NCBI RefSeq assembly: GCF_007097155.1
Contig: NZ_VJWA01000002.1
Span: 186,001 to 250,000 of the forward strand
Direction: 5' to 3'
Origin: Glacieibacterium frigidum
GTDB lineage: Bacteria > Pseudomonadota > Alphaproteobacteria > Sphingomonadales > Sphingomonadaceae
DNA: 64,000 nucleotides
Positions within the stretch are counted from its first letter, which is position 1; each line of letters starts with the position of its first letter. The position numbers were made by a program, and so were the translations under genes. Shown here in pieces: positions 56,306-64,000 of this stretch. The notes beneath the pieces were generated by a model. That model was not told where the DNA came from and did no database searches. It saw nothing but the letters and a program-made list of their open reading frames with translations.

Positions 56306-57031
56306 CTAGGCCATGTCCCGCACGTACACCCCGCCGCCGTCCGTCCGCCGCACTTCGAAGCCGCCCGACTTTTGCACCAGATCGACGAGCTTGGCGTGCC
56401 CATAGGTGCGCGGGTCGAAGTCGGACGCGAGTTCCAGCAGCCGCTTGCCGAGCACGCCAAGCGACACCCAGCCATCCGCGTCTTCGAGCTGCGCGAGCGC
56501 GGTGCGGACGAGGCGCATCGCTTCGGCCGGCGGCTGCTTGGTCGCGGCAACGGCGACGGTAACCGGTTTCCCTGGTGCGGGGCGAGGTTCGGGGAGCAGG
56601 TTCTCGGTGTAGATGAAGCGGCGGCACGCCTGACGAAAACTCTCTGGGGTCTTCTGTTCGCCGAAGCCATAGACGTCGACGCCCTGTTCGCGGATGCGCG
56701 ACGCCAGGCGGGTGAAGTCGCTGTCCGACGACACGAGGCAGAAGCCGTCGAAACGCCCGGTGTGGAGCAGGTCCATCGCGTCGATGACCAGCGCGATGTC
56801 GCTGGCGTTTTTCCCTGCGACGGCAGCGACATTGTGGTGCGGCAGGATCGCGTGGGTGGCGAGGATGCGCGACCAGGACGCCAGCTGCGGGCCCGAGAAA
56901 TCGCCGTAGATGCGCCGCACGCTCGCCTCGCCGATCTTGGCGATCTCCTCGAACAGGCCGGTGGCGATTTTCGCCGACGCATTGTCGGCGTCGATCAGCA
57001 CGGCGAGGCGGGTTCTGTTGTCGGTGGCCAT
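56306..57031 (-). CDS. NYN domain protein with C-terminal OST-HTH/LOTUS domain (LabA-like)
   Basis: A 241-residue protein. The N-terminal NYN/PIN-like domain (residues 1-150) shows the acidic active-site residues in [36 protein letters not shown] and [18 protein letters not shown], so it may be a metal-dependent RNase. The C-terminal part (about 170-241: [40 protein letters not shown]) is a LOTUS/OST-HTH RNA-binding domain. The ATG at 57031 begins the homology. It is divergent from purE across about 95 bases. Confidence 0.92.
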   Translation of the reverse strand: MATDNRTRLAVLIDADNASAKIATGLFEEIAKIGEASVRRIYGDFSGPQLASWSRILATHAILPHHNVAAVAGKNASDIALVIDAMDLLHTGRFDGFCLVSSDSDFTRLASRIREQGVDVYGFGEQKTPESFRQACRRFIYTENLLPEPRPAPGKPVTVAVAATKQPPAEAMRLVRTALAQLEDADGWVSLGVLGKRLLELASDFDPRTYGHAKLVDLVQKSGGFEVRRTDGGGVYVRDMA

Positions 57032-57126
57032 GCTTCGGCTTTTCGGCGCAAAAGCGCGGCGCGGCAAGGTTGCCCCTGCCCTGCCCGCCCCCTAAGGTCC
57101 GGCGCTTCCTGCACGGGGGGGCACGC

Positions 57127-57609
57127 GTGGACGCACCACTGGTCGGCATCATCATGGGCAGCCAGTCCGACTGGGCGACGATGCGCGGCTGCGCCGACAC
57201 GCTGACGGCGCTGGAGATCGCGCACGAGGTGCGGATCGTGTCGGCCCACCGTACCCCGCAGCGCCTCTACGACTATGCCACGACTGCCGCCGGGCGGGGC
57301 CTGCGCGCGATCATCGCGGGCGCGGGCGGAGCAGCACACCTGCCCGGCATGGCGGCGGCGATGACGCGCCTGCCGGTATTCGGGGTGCCGGTCGAATCCA
57401 AGGCGCTGAGCGGCATGGATAGCCTGCTCTCGATCGTCCAGATGCCCGCGGGCATACCGGTCGGCACGCTCGCGATCGGGCATGCGGGGGCGGTCAACGC
57501 CGCGCTGATCGTCGCGGCGCAGCTGGCGACGACCGATGCAGCGCTCGCCGAGCGGCTCGACGCCTGGCGCGCGGCGCAGACCGCGGCCGTTGCCGAGACC
57601 CCGGCGTGA
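57127..57609 (+). CDS. purE: 5-(carboxyamino)imidazole ribonucleotide mutase
   Basis: A 160-residue class-I PurE, converting N5-CAIR to CAIR in purine synthesis. It shows [34 protein letters not shown] with the catalytic His, and [23 protein letters not shown] at 57127 was chosen as start: it gives the family N-terminus ([12 protein letters not shown]), and the upstream ATG would add 19 non-conserved residues. Its stop overlaps the purK GTG start. Confidence 0.95.
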   Translation: MDAPLVGIIMGSQSDWATMRGCADTLTALEIAHEVRIVSAHRTPQRLYDYATTAAGRGLRAIIAGAGGAAHLPGMAAAMTRLPVFGVPVESKALSGMDSLLSIVQMPAGIPVGTLAIGHAGAVNAALIVAAQLATTDAALAERLDAWRAAQTAAVAETPA

Positions 57610-58664
57610 CCCCGCCGGGTTCGACGATCGGCATCCTCGGCGGCGGCCAGCTCGGGCGGATGCTCGCGCTGGCGGCGGCGAACATGGGCTACCGTGTCCA
57701 TATCCTCGCGCCCGAGGACGAACTGCCCGCGGGCGACGTCGCAGCGGAAGTGACGCGCGCCGATTACACCGACCGGGCCGCGCTCGACGCTTTCGCAGCG
57801 TCGGTCGACGTCGCCACTTACGAATTCGAGAACATCGATGTCGACGCGGTCTGCTACCTGAGCGAGCGCGTCCCCGTCCTGCCCCACCCCCGCGCGCTCG
57901 AAGTCGCGCAGGACCGGCTGGCGGAGAAGCGCTTCGTCGCGGACCTCGGCGGCAGCCCGGCGCCCTACCGCGCGGTCGACAGCCTCGCCGACCTCGAAGC
58001 GGCGTTCGGCGCGCTCGGCAGTCTGGTCCTCAAGACGCGCCGCATGGGCTACGACGGGAAGGGCCAGGCGCGCGTGCGGCACGTCGAGGACTGCGCTGCG
58101 GCGTGGGAGGCGATCGCCCACGCGCCCGCCGTCGCCGAGGCGCTGGTGGCGTTCGACTGCGAGTTCTCGGTCGTGCTGGCGCGCGGGGCCGACGGCGCGG
58201 TCGCCGTCTACGAATGTCCGGACAACCGCCACGACGCCGGCGTGCTCGGTGAGAGCGTCGTGCCCGGCGGCGCCATCGTGGCCGCGCAGGCCCCCGCTGC
58301 AGTGGCGCTGGCGCGGCGCGTCGCCGATGCGCTCGACTATGTCGGGGTGCTGACGCTCGAATTCTTCGCGAGTGCCGAGGGCCCGGTGTTCAACGAGATG
58401 GCGCCGCGCGTCCATAATTCGGGCCACTGGACGATCGAGGGCGCGCGCGCCTCGCAGTTCGAGAACCACATCCGCGCAATCTGCGGCCTGCCCTTGGGCT
58501 CGCCGGCGCTGACCGCGCCGGGGGTGCGGATGCGCAACCTGCTCGGCGACGACGTCCATGATTGGGCGACGATCCTGGCAGACCCCGCCGCGCATTTGCA
58601 CCTCTACGGCAAGTCGGAGGTCAAGCCGGGGCGCAAGATGGGGCATGTGACGTGGCTGGATTAA
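57606..58664 (+). CDS. purK: 5-(carboxyamino)imidazole ribonucleotide synthase
   Basis: A 352-residue ATP-grasp enzyme making N5-CAIR from AIR, bicarbonate and ATP, the partner of PurE. It starts [20 protein letters not shown], has the ATP-binding [20 protein letters not shown] (about residue 140) and the metal site [19 protein letters not shown] (about 262), with the end [16 protein letters not shown] start at 57606 overlaps purE by 4 bases, so purEK are co-translated. Confidence 0.96.
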   Translation: MTPPGSTIGILGGGQLGRMLALAAANMGYRVHILAPEDELPAGDVAAEVTRADYTDRAALDAFAASVDVATYEFENIDVDAVCYLSERVPVLPHPRALEVAQDRLAEKRFVADLGGSPAPYRAVDSLADLEAAFGALGSLVLKTRRMGYDGKGQARVRHVEDCAAAWEAIAHAPAVAEALVAFDCEFSVVLARGADGAVAVYECPDNRHDAGVLGESVVPGGAIVAAQAPAAVALARRVADALDYVGVLTLEFFASAEGPVFNEMAPRVHNSGHWTIEGARASQFENHIRAICGLPLGSPALTAPGVRMRNLLGDDVHDWATILADPAAHLHLYGKSEVKPGRKMGHVTWLD

Positions 58665-58691
58665 GACACGCAGTCGCGATATCCTAGCCAC

Positions 58692-58961
58692 ATGGCCACC
58701 CAGCTTTCAGATAAGGCAGAGCGCCAGATTGCCGACCGCGTTGCGGCAGGCAAAAGTCCCGATTCCCGTACTGTGGTCGATGAGGCGCTGAGTGCGCTCG
58801 ACTGGTTCGAGAAGCGCAAGGCGTATGAGCGCGCCTGGTTAGACGAGAAGCTGGCCAGCGCGGTGGAAGCAGCGGACAGAGGCGACGAGTGGCTTAGGGC
58901 TGAGGATTTCGAAGCGCGGATGGATGCTCGTCTGAAATCACGAGGTGGCATCGCTGCGTGA
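58692..58961 (+). CDS. Type II antitoxin, ParD/CC2985-like
   Basis: An 89-residue protein with an N-terminal ribbon-helix-helix (QLSDKAERQIADRVAAGKSP, then DSRTVVDEALSALDWFEKR) and an acidic C-terminal toxin-binding tail (EWLRAEDFEARMDARLKSRG). It overlaps the toxin gene's GTG start by 4 bases, the usual antitoxin-first order. The protein should bind DNA at its own promoter, which lies in the 27 bases after purK. Confidence 0.88.
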   Translation: MATQLSDKAERQIADRVAAGKSPDSRTVVDEALSALDWFEKRKAYERAWLDEKLASAVEAADRGDEWLRAEDFEARMDARLKSRGGIAA

Positions 58962-59245
58962 CCTATCGTCTGCTCGAACGAGCCGATCTGGACATTGCAG
59001 AGATTCTCGATTTCATAGCCAACTTCGATGAAGCTGCCGCGGACCGATTAAACCGTCAGATCGTGCGAGCTTTTGCCATCCTCGGCGACAGCCCGATGCT
59101 GGGTCACACGCGCACCGACCTGACCACACAGGACCTGCGCTTCTGGCCGGTGCGGCACTGGTTGATCGTGCACCGCGGCCGCAACCCGGTCGAGATCGTC
59201 GCCGTGTTGGATGCGCGGCGTGACCTCTTCAGTCTGTTGCCCTGA
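58958..59245 (+). CDS. Type II toxin, RelE/ParE family
   Basis: A 95-residue protein of the RelE/ParE fold: YRLLERADLDIAEILDFIAN, LNRQIVRAFAILGDSPMLGH, and the C-terminal strand FWPVRHWLIVHRGRNPVEIV with VLDARRDLFSLLP. The pattern fits ParE-type gyrase poisons more than RelE RNases, but this is not decisive. GTG start at 58958. Its 3' end overlaps the convergent ribbon-helix-helix gene by 17 bases. Low purine-pathway relevance; the pair looks inserted after purK. Confidence 0.88.
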   Translation: MTYRLLERADLDIAEILDFIANFDEAAADRLNRQIVRAFAILGDSPMLGHTRTDLTTQDLRFWPVRHWLIVHRGRNPVEIVAVLDARRDLFSLLP

Positions 59246-59462
59246 CCGCCCGCTCGTACAGCCACACCCGGATTGCCGAGCACAGGTTTGTCGTGCGCGC
59301 CTCGTCGATCTCGGCGACCAGCCCCGCCAGCGGCACGCCGCGCGCCGCTGCGGCGCGCTTGAGCGCGTCCCAGAACACCGGTTCGAGGCTGATCGACGTC
59401 GCGTGGCCGGCGATGGTCAGCGAATGCTTGGCGAGGCCGCCCGATCGAGCCTGGCCGACCAT
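59229..59462 (-). CDS. Ribbon-helix-helix domain protein
   Basis: A 77-residue protein of the alphaproteobacterial RHH_4-like group: LTIAGHATSISLEPVFWDAL, KRAAAARGVPLAGLVAEIDE, and AIRVWLYERAV. The family resembles Arc/MetJ-type DNA-binding proteins, but DNA binding is not shown. Its ATG shares one base with the phbB stop (TGATG), so it is translated with the reductase. It could be mistaken for an antitoxin because the ParDE pair is next to it, but it lies on the other strand and belongs to the phbB transcript. Confidence 0.85.
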   Translation of the reverse strand: MVGQARSGGLAKHSLTIAGHATSISLEPVFWDALKRAAAARGVPLAGLVAEIDEARTTNLCSAIRVWLYERAVRATD

Positions 59463-60184
59463 CAGTACATGTGCTGCCCGCCGTTGATCGACAGCGTCGA
59501 TCCATTGACGAAGCCCGCATCGTCGCCGGTCAGGAACACCACGCCGCGCGCGATCTCGCTCGCCTGGCCCAGCCGCCCGGCGGGGATCTTCGCCACGATC
59601 TTCTCCAGCACGTCGGCCGGCACAGCGGCGACCATGTCGGTGTCGATATAGCCCGGCGCGATGGCGTTGACGGTGATGCCGAACTTGGCGCCTTCCTGCG
59701 CCAGCGCCTTGGTGAAGCCGTGGATGCCTGACTTCGCGGCGGCATAATTGACCTGGCCGTACTGCCCCGCCTGGCCGTTGATCGAGCCGATATTCACCAC
59801 CCGCCCGAAGCCGCGGGAGCGCATGCCCGCGAAGGTCGCCTTCGCCATGTTGAAGCAGCCGCCCAGGTTGACGCGGATGACCTCGTCCCAAGCTTCATAG
59901 GTCATCTTCATCAGCGTGCCGTCGCGCGTAATGCCGGCGTTGTTGACCACAACGTCGACGGGGCCCAGGTCGGCCTCGACCTGCTTGACGCCGTCGAGGC
60001 AGGCCTGATGGTCGCCGACGTTCCATTTATAGGCCGCGATGCCGGTGCGCTCGGTGAAGGCCTTCGCCTTGGCGTCGTCGCCGCCGTAGTTCGCCGCGAC
60101 GGTCATGCCGGCATCCTTGAGCGCCAGGCTGATCGCCTCGCCGATGCCGCGCGTGCCGCCGGTAACGATCGCTACCCGTGCCAT
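59462..60184 (-). CDS. phbB: Acetoacetyl-CoA reductase
   Basis: A 240-residue SDR enzyme that reduces acetoacetyl-CoA to (R)-3-hydroxybutyryl-CoA for polyhydroxybutyrate. It has VAIVTGGTRGIGEAISLALK at the N-terminus, NVGDHQACLDG and GPVDVVVNNAGITRDG, the catalytic block GSINGQAGQYGQVNYAAAKS with Ser, Tyr and Lys, and the end SINGGQHMY. The last segment is typical of PhbB rather than FabG. No thiolase or polymerase is nearby. Confidence 0.93.
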   Translation of the reverse strand: MARVAIVTGGTRGIGEAISLALKDAGMTVAANYGGDDAKAKAFTERTGIAAYKWNVGDHQACLDGVKQVEADLGPVDVVVNNAGITRDGTLMKMTYEAWDEVIRVNLGGCFNMAKATFAGMRSRGFGRVVNIGSINGQAGQYGQVNYAAAKSGIHGFTKALAQEGAKFGITVNAIAPGYIDTDMVAAVPADVLEKIVAKIPAGRLGQASEIARGVVFLTGDDAGFVNGSTLSINGGQHMY

Positions 60185-60217
60185 GTGTCACTCCCCAGTG
60201 ATTGATTTCGCGCAAGC

Positions 60218-61225
60218 CTAGGCGGGGGACACCCAGCCCGCAAGTTCCCGCGCCAGTAAAGCGCGCAGCATCGCGACGCCGCCGTCGTCGGCATTGAGGC
60301 ACGGCAGATAGGCGAAGTCGGTGCCCCCGGCTTCGGCGAAGATCTCGCGCCCCTCGCGGTCGATCTCGTCGAGGGTTTCCAGATTGTCGGCGCTGAACCC
60401 CGGCGACACGACTGCGATGCGCGTGATGCCCTCGCCCGGCAGCTTCGACAGCGTCGCGTCGGTATAGGGCTTCAGCCATTCGGCACGGCCGAGGCGCGAC
60501 TGGAAGCTGATGCGCAGCGGCAGGTCGAGTTGTTCGCCCAGCAGCCGCGCGGTCTTCTGGCACTGGCAGTGATAGGGGTCGCCCTGTTCCAGCGTGCGAC
60601 GCGGCATGCCGTGGAACGACGCGAGGATCAGCTGCGGCTCGGAGGGCAGCGCAGCGACGCCCGCGCGCACCGACGCGGCGAGCGCATCGATATAGGCGGG
60701 ATCGTCGTGGTACGGCGGCATGGTGCGCAGCGCCGGCTGCCAGCGCATCGCCGACAGCGTCTCGAAGACCTGCGCGTTGACCGTGCCCGTCGTGGCGTTC
60801 GAATATTGCGGGTAGAGCGGCGCGATCAGGATGCGGTCGCAGCCTGCCGCCTTAAGCGCGGCGAGGCGCTCGGGGATCGACGGCGAACCGTAGCGCATCG
60901 CCCAGTCGACGGTGACGCCCGGGAACGCGCCTTGCATCGCCGCCGCCTGGTCACGCGTGATCGTCGCGAGCGGCGAGCCTTCGGGCGTCCAGATGCGGGC
61001 GTAGTTGGCGGCGGTCGCCTGCGGGCGGGTGCGCAGCACGAAGGCGCGCAGCACGATCTGCCACAGGATCTGCGGCAGTTCGACGACGCGGCGGTCGGAC
61101 AGGAACTCCTTCAGATAGGCACGCACGTCGCCAACCTCGGTCGACGCAGGCGTGCCGAGGTTGACGAGCAACAGCCCGACGCGCCCGTACGCGACGGGGG
61201 GGTGGTCGGCGGGAAGGACGCTCAC
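60218..61225 (-). CDS. hemH: Ferrochelatase
   Basis: A 335-residue enzyme inserting Fe2+ into protoporphyrin IX at the last step of haem synthesis. It shows VGLLLVNLGTPASTEVGDVR near the start, AMRYGSPSIPERLAAL, ILIAPLYPQYSNATTGTVNA (about residue 135), ASFHGMPRRTLEQGDPYHCQ with the iron-binding His (about 205), and the Glu in ETLDEIDREG. It overlaps the upstream IorB-like gene by 4 bases on the same strand. Confidence 0.96.
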   Translation of the reverse strand: MSVLPADHPPVAYGRVGLLLVNLGTPASTEVGDVRAYLKEFLSDRRVVELPQILWQIVLRAFVLRTRPQATAANYARIWTPEGSPLATITRDQAAAMQGAFPGVTVDWAMRYGSPSIPERLAALKAAGCDRILIAPLYPQYSNATTGTVNAQVFETLSAMRWQPALRTMPPYHDDPAYIDALAASVRAGVAALPSEPQLILASFHGMPRRTLEQGDPYHCQCQKTARLLGEQLDLPLRISFQSRLGRAEWLKPYTDATLSKLPGEGITRIAVVSPGFSADNLETLDEIDREGREIFAEAGGTDFAYLPCLNADDGGVAMLRALLARELAGWVSPA

Positions 61226-63426
61226 GCCAGTGCGAACGGCAGGTCGCGCAGGCGCTTGCCCGTCGCCGCAAAGATGGCGTTGCCGACCGCGGGCGCGATT
61301 GGCGGAGTGCCGGGCTCGCCGACACCGCCCAGCGGTCCGGCAGACGGCACGAACAGCACCTCGATCTCCGGCGTGCTCGCGAGGCCCGGCAGCGGGTAGG
61401 CGTCGAAATTGCGCTGCTCGACCGCGCCGTCCTTGAAGCTGATCGCGCCGCTCATCGCTGCACTGAGGCCGTAGATGATGCCCCCCTCGATCTGCGCGCG
61501 GACGATGTCGGGGTTGACCACCGCGCCGCAGTCGATCGCCGCCCAGACGCGCGTCACCTTGATCGTGGTCCCGGTGACCTCAACCTCGGCGACCTGTGCG
61601 CAGACGCTGCCGAAGCTCTCGACCACCGCCAGTCCGCGCCCGACGCCGGGTTCGACCTGGCCGACGGGACCGCTCGCATCGAGCACCGCGCGGATGACGG
61701 CGGCATGGCGCGGGCTGTCGCCCAGCATGGCGAGGCGGAAGGCACCCGGATCAGCGTTGGCGGCATGCGCGAGCTCGTCGACGAAGCTCTCGACGAAGAA
61801 GCCGGAAAAGCTGTGCCCGACCGACCGCCAGAAGCCGAGCGGCACGGCGGTGTCGACGTACGCATGCTCGGCGACGAACGACGGCACCGCGTAGGGCAAG
61901 CCTTGCGTTCCGTCGACCGCCGATGCCCCCGCCTTGCCGTCGCCGCCCATCGCGGGGAGGTTGCGGCGCATGAAGCTGGCGCCGGTGCAGTCGATCGCAA
62001 CGCGGCTGCCCCAGGCGTCGATGCGCCCGACCTTGACCCGGCCCTGCATGCGCGCCGCGGCGGCGGGGCGGAAGCGGTCCTGCGCGAAGTCCTCCTCGCG
62101 CGTCCAGATCAGCTGGACCGGCGCGTTGGTGGCGCGTGCGATCAGCGCCGCCTGCACCGCGACATCGGCCTCTGCCTTGCGCCCGAAGCCGCCGCCGAGC
62201 AGCGTCGGGTGGACGGTCACCGCGCCCTCGTCGATGCCCAGCGCCTTGGCGACCGCCCAGGCGGTGAGCGTGATCGACTGGGTCGGCGTCCACACCTCGG
62301 CCCGGCCGTCGCCGACGCGCGCGGTCGCGGTCATCGGCTCCATGCAGGCGTGCGCGGCGAACGGCACGCTGTAGTCGGCGGTCAGCGTCCCCGCGCCGAA
62401 CTCGACCGCGTCGCCGCCGACGACCTCGCCCGGCTTGGCGATCGCGGCGCGCAATGCCGGCTCGATCCACGGCCCCGCCGGTCGCGCGCGTTTGGCAAAG
62501 GTCGCGGTGACCTTGTCGAGGCCCGTCTTGGCACCCCAAAAGGTGTCCGCGACCGCCGCGACCCAGGTCGGGCCCTTGACCAGCCGGACGCCCGCAGGCG
62601 CGGTCGCCGAAACCAGCGCCGGGTCGCCCGCCGGGCCCGACCGCACACTCGCGTACTTCATGCCCGGCAAGCGGACATCGGCGCCGAAGCGCGCGCTGCC
62701 GTCGACCTTCGACGGGATGTCTAGACGCGGTACCGACCTGCCCGCCAGCGTGCGCGACGCCACCGGGCGCAATGTCGGCGACGGCGCGGACTCGGCGCTC
62801 GCCTTGGCTGCAAGCTCCGCAAAGCGCGCGCGGTTGGCCTTGTAGGTGACGAAGCCGCCCTTCGCCTCGCACTCGGTCCAGTCGACGCCCCAGTCGCGTG
62901 CCGCCGCGCGGCACAGCAGCTCGCGTGCCGCCGCACCCGCCAGTCGGACGGTGTCGTGGAAGCCGCGCACTGAGGTGCTGCCGCCCGTCATCTGCATGTC
63001 GAAGCGCTCGATCAGCGCGCCCATCGCCCAGCCGCCGACGCCGCGCAGCGCCGCGGGCATCGCCTCGACCGCGTCGAGCGCCATGCCCTTGTTGGCATAG
63101 ATCGGATGCAGCGGCGCGGGCTCGACCCCGACCGTCGCCCAGTCGGCGCCCAGCTCGTCGGCGAGGATCTGCGGCAGGCTGGTGAACACCCCCTGCCCCA
63201 TCTCGGCCTGCGGTACCGCGACCGTCACGCGCCCGTCGGCACCGACCTTGACCCAGCCGTTGAGCAGCGTCTCGCCGTCCGCGGTCGCCCAGTTCAGCGC
63301 GCGGTCGCGCGGCCAGGCGGCATAGCCGACCACCAGGCCCACGCCGATGCCGCCGCCGATCAGCAGGCGGCGACGCGTCAGTCCACGCCTCGGCGCAGGC
63401 GACGGTTCGGGATCGGAACGAGCCAT
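61222..63426 (-). CDS. Molybdopterin-binding aldehyde/isoquinoline oxidoreductase, large subunit (IorB-like)
   Basis: A 734-residue molybdenum hydroxylase subunit. The N-terminus has a twin-arginine signal (LTRRRLLIGGGIGVGLVVGY), so the protein is exported. Cofactor contacts include AEMGQGVFTSLPQILADELG, HPTLLGGGFGRKAEADVAVQ and TREEDFAQDRFRPAAAARMQ, and the catalytic Glu lies in LGGVGEPGTPPIAPAVGNAI near the C-terminus. The small 2Fe-2S subunit that normally accompanies it is absent from both flanks. ATG at 63426 begins the signal; hemH follows with a 4-base overlap. Confidence 0.93.
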   Translation of the reverse strand: MARSDPEPSPAPRRGLTRRRLLIGGGIGVGLVVGYAAWPRDRALNWATADGETLLNGWVKVGADGRVTVAVPQAEMGQGVFTSLPQILADELGADWATVGVEPAPLHPIYANKGMALDAVEAMPAALRGVGGWAMGALIERFDMQMTGGSTSVRGFHDTVRLAGAAARELLCRAAARDWGVDWTECEAKGGFVTYKANRARFAELAAKASAESAPSPTLRPVASRTLAGRSVPRLDIPSKVDGSARFGADVRLPGMKYASVRSGPAGDPALVSATAPAGVRLVKGPTWVAAVADTFWGAKTGLDKVTATFAKRARPAGPWIEPALRAAIAKPGEVVGGDAVEFGAGTLTADYSVPFAAHACMEPMTATARVGDGRAEVWTPTQSITLTAWAVAKALGIDEGAVTVHPTLLGGGFGRKAEADVAVQAALIARATNAPVQLIWTREEDFAQDRFRPAAAARMQGRVKVGRIDAWGSRVAIDCTGASFMRRNLPAMGGDGKAGASAVDGTQGLPYAVPSFVAEHAYVDTAVPLGFWRSVGHSFSGFFVESFVDELAHAANADPGAFRLAMLGDSPRHAAVIRAVLDASGPVGQVEPGVGRGLAVVESFGSVCAQVAEVEVTGTTIKVTRVWAAIDCGAVVNPDIVRAQIEGGIIYGLSAAMSGAISFKDGAVEQRNFDAYPLPGLASTPEIEVLFVPSAGPLGGVGEPGTPPIAPAVGNAIFAATGKRLRDLPFALA

Positions 63427-63508
63427 GCCCCTGACTAGCGTGGCTGCGTCCACTTGTCGAAGGCCCGCGGTTGGCAATTCGTCGCGGCCCGTTCTACATG
63501 CCCCCGTA

Positions 63509-64000
63509 ATGGGAAATACCGAATTTGTGGACCTTCCGAGCGGCTTGACGCCGGTCGACGGCCTGCGCCCGCAGACCGAGGCGTCGTTCGCCGCCGATCC
63601 CAACGCGGGGCTCGACTTCCGCCTGATGGCCGACCTGATGCCGACACCGTGCTGGATGGCGAACGCCGACGGCTACATCTTCTGGTACAACCGGCGCTTC
63701 TACGATTACACCGGCACGACGCCCGACCAGATGGCCGGCTGGGGCTGGCGGTCGATTCATGACCCCGACATGCTGCCCGCCGTGATGGCCAAATGGACCG
63801 GCGCGATCGAGCGCGGCGAACGGTTCGAGATGACCTTTCCGCTGCGCGCCGCCGACGGCTCGTTCCGCCCCTTCCTGACGCGGGTCGAGCCGGTGCGCAA
63901 CGCGAACGGCACCGTGGTGCGCTGGTACGGCGTCAATTCGGATGTCAGCGGCGAGGTCCAGCTGGAGACGCGGCTGAGCGAGAGCGAGGCGGCGCTGCGC
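63509..64000 (+). CDS. PAS domain signalling protein, N-terminal part (runs off window)
   Basis: The first 164 residues of a signalling protein. After a short acidic head, one PAS fold is complete: LMADLMPTPCWMANADGYIF, WYNRRFYDYTGTTPDQMAGW, SIHDPDMLPAVMAKWTGAIE, then the PAC part EMTFPLRAADGSFRPFLTRV and RNANGTVVRWYGVNSDVSGE. It breaks off in a helical linker (RLSESEAALR) that usually leads into a second PAS or a histidine-kinase domain. The type of output domain cannot be seen. It is divergent from the molybdenum hydroxylase gene. Confidence 0.9.
   Translation, partial: MGNTEFVDLPSGLTPVDGLRPQTEASFAADPNAGLDFRLMADLMPTPCWMANADGYIFWYNRRFYDYTGTTPDQMAGWGWRSIHDPDMLPAVMAKWTGAIERGERFEMTFPLRAADGSFRPFLTRVEPVRNANGTVVRWYGVNSDVSGEVQLETRLSESEAALR

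Overview
The window looks like chromosomal DNA of an alphaproteobacterium of the order Sphingomonadales. It is GC-rich. It carries two long TonB-dependent receptors, a glycine-zipper surface protein with Asp/Glu/Arg-rich repeats, several small secreted proteins of the sphingomonad type, a COQ9-like regulator next to proC, UbiK, an acetoacetyl-CoA reductase, and a serC-serA-hisZ-purA gene order. I infer the order from gene content; there is no rRNA or other strong marker. About 70 genes are supported, with two tRNAs (Lys-TTT, Val-CAC). I saw no insertion sequence, prophage or CRISPR array.

Layout. 1-6.9 kb is a plus-strand catabolic/uptake cluster: the end of an SDR dehydrogenase, a TonB receptor, a GlcD/D-lactate-dehydrogenase-like FAD oxidase, an MFS permease, an AraC regulator and an FCD-type GntR regulator. 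It reads as uptake and oxidation of an unknown hydroxy-acid-like compound. 6.9-10.2 kb is a decayed stretch: an intact LysR/aldo-keto reductase pair lies between the 3' remnant of an SDR gene and the frameshifted remnant of a LysR gene. 10.2-13.0 kb is a second TonB receptor. 13.2-20.7 kb holds tRNA-Lys, folK, a family-5 uracil-DNA glycosylase, a DUF418 membrane protein with a GFA-family protein, and a minus-strand ppx/rlmE/aguA/aguB run that includes the agmatine-to-putrescine pathway.

20.7-26.6 kb is serine, histidine and purine biosynthesis (serC, serA, hisZ, an FMN reductase, purA), with a structured serC leader and a perfect 27-bp inverted repeat between serC and serA. 26.6-31.5 kb (minus strand) has a TM2 protein, a GFA protein, aroC and a 952-residue SLBB polysaccharide-export protein. 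31.6-39.4 kb has a branched-chain aminotransferase with a divergent MarR regulator, then proC/COQ9-like, a cyclase-family hydrolase, small membrane proteins, UbiK, TspO, Dps and a glycine-zipper protein. 39.4-45.2 kb has hupB-lon, a CoA transferase and an AraC/outer-membrane-protein divergent pair.

45.2-58.7 kb has a metabolite:H+ symporter whose ribosome site lies in a strong hairpin, a Tat-exported Gfo/Idh/MocA oxidoreductase, a HAD hydrolase, rpmJ, galE, a lipoprotein, an amidohydrolase, an M14 carboxypeptidase, gpmA, a third GFA protein, a SIMPL protein, a NYN/LOTUS protein and purEK. 58.7-64 kb has a ParDE-like toxin-antitoxin pair, a ribbon-helix-helix protein, phbB, hemH, an IorB-like molybdenum hydroxylase subunit without its iron-sulfur partner, and the start of a PAS-domain signalling protein.

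Most of the window is core metabolism. I found no multi-gene system that is clearly new. The best leads are cis-elements (a hairpin over the symporter start, the serC leader, the serC-serA inverted repeat, a divergent palindrome, a shared 13-mer before two envelope genes), the accessory cluster in the first 10 kb, and a few unusual gene arrangements.
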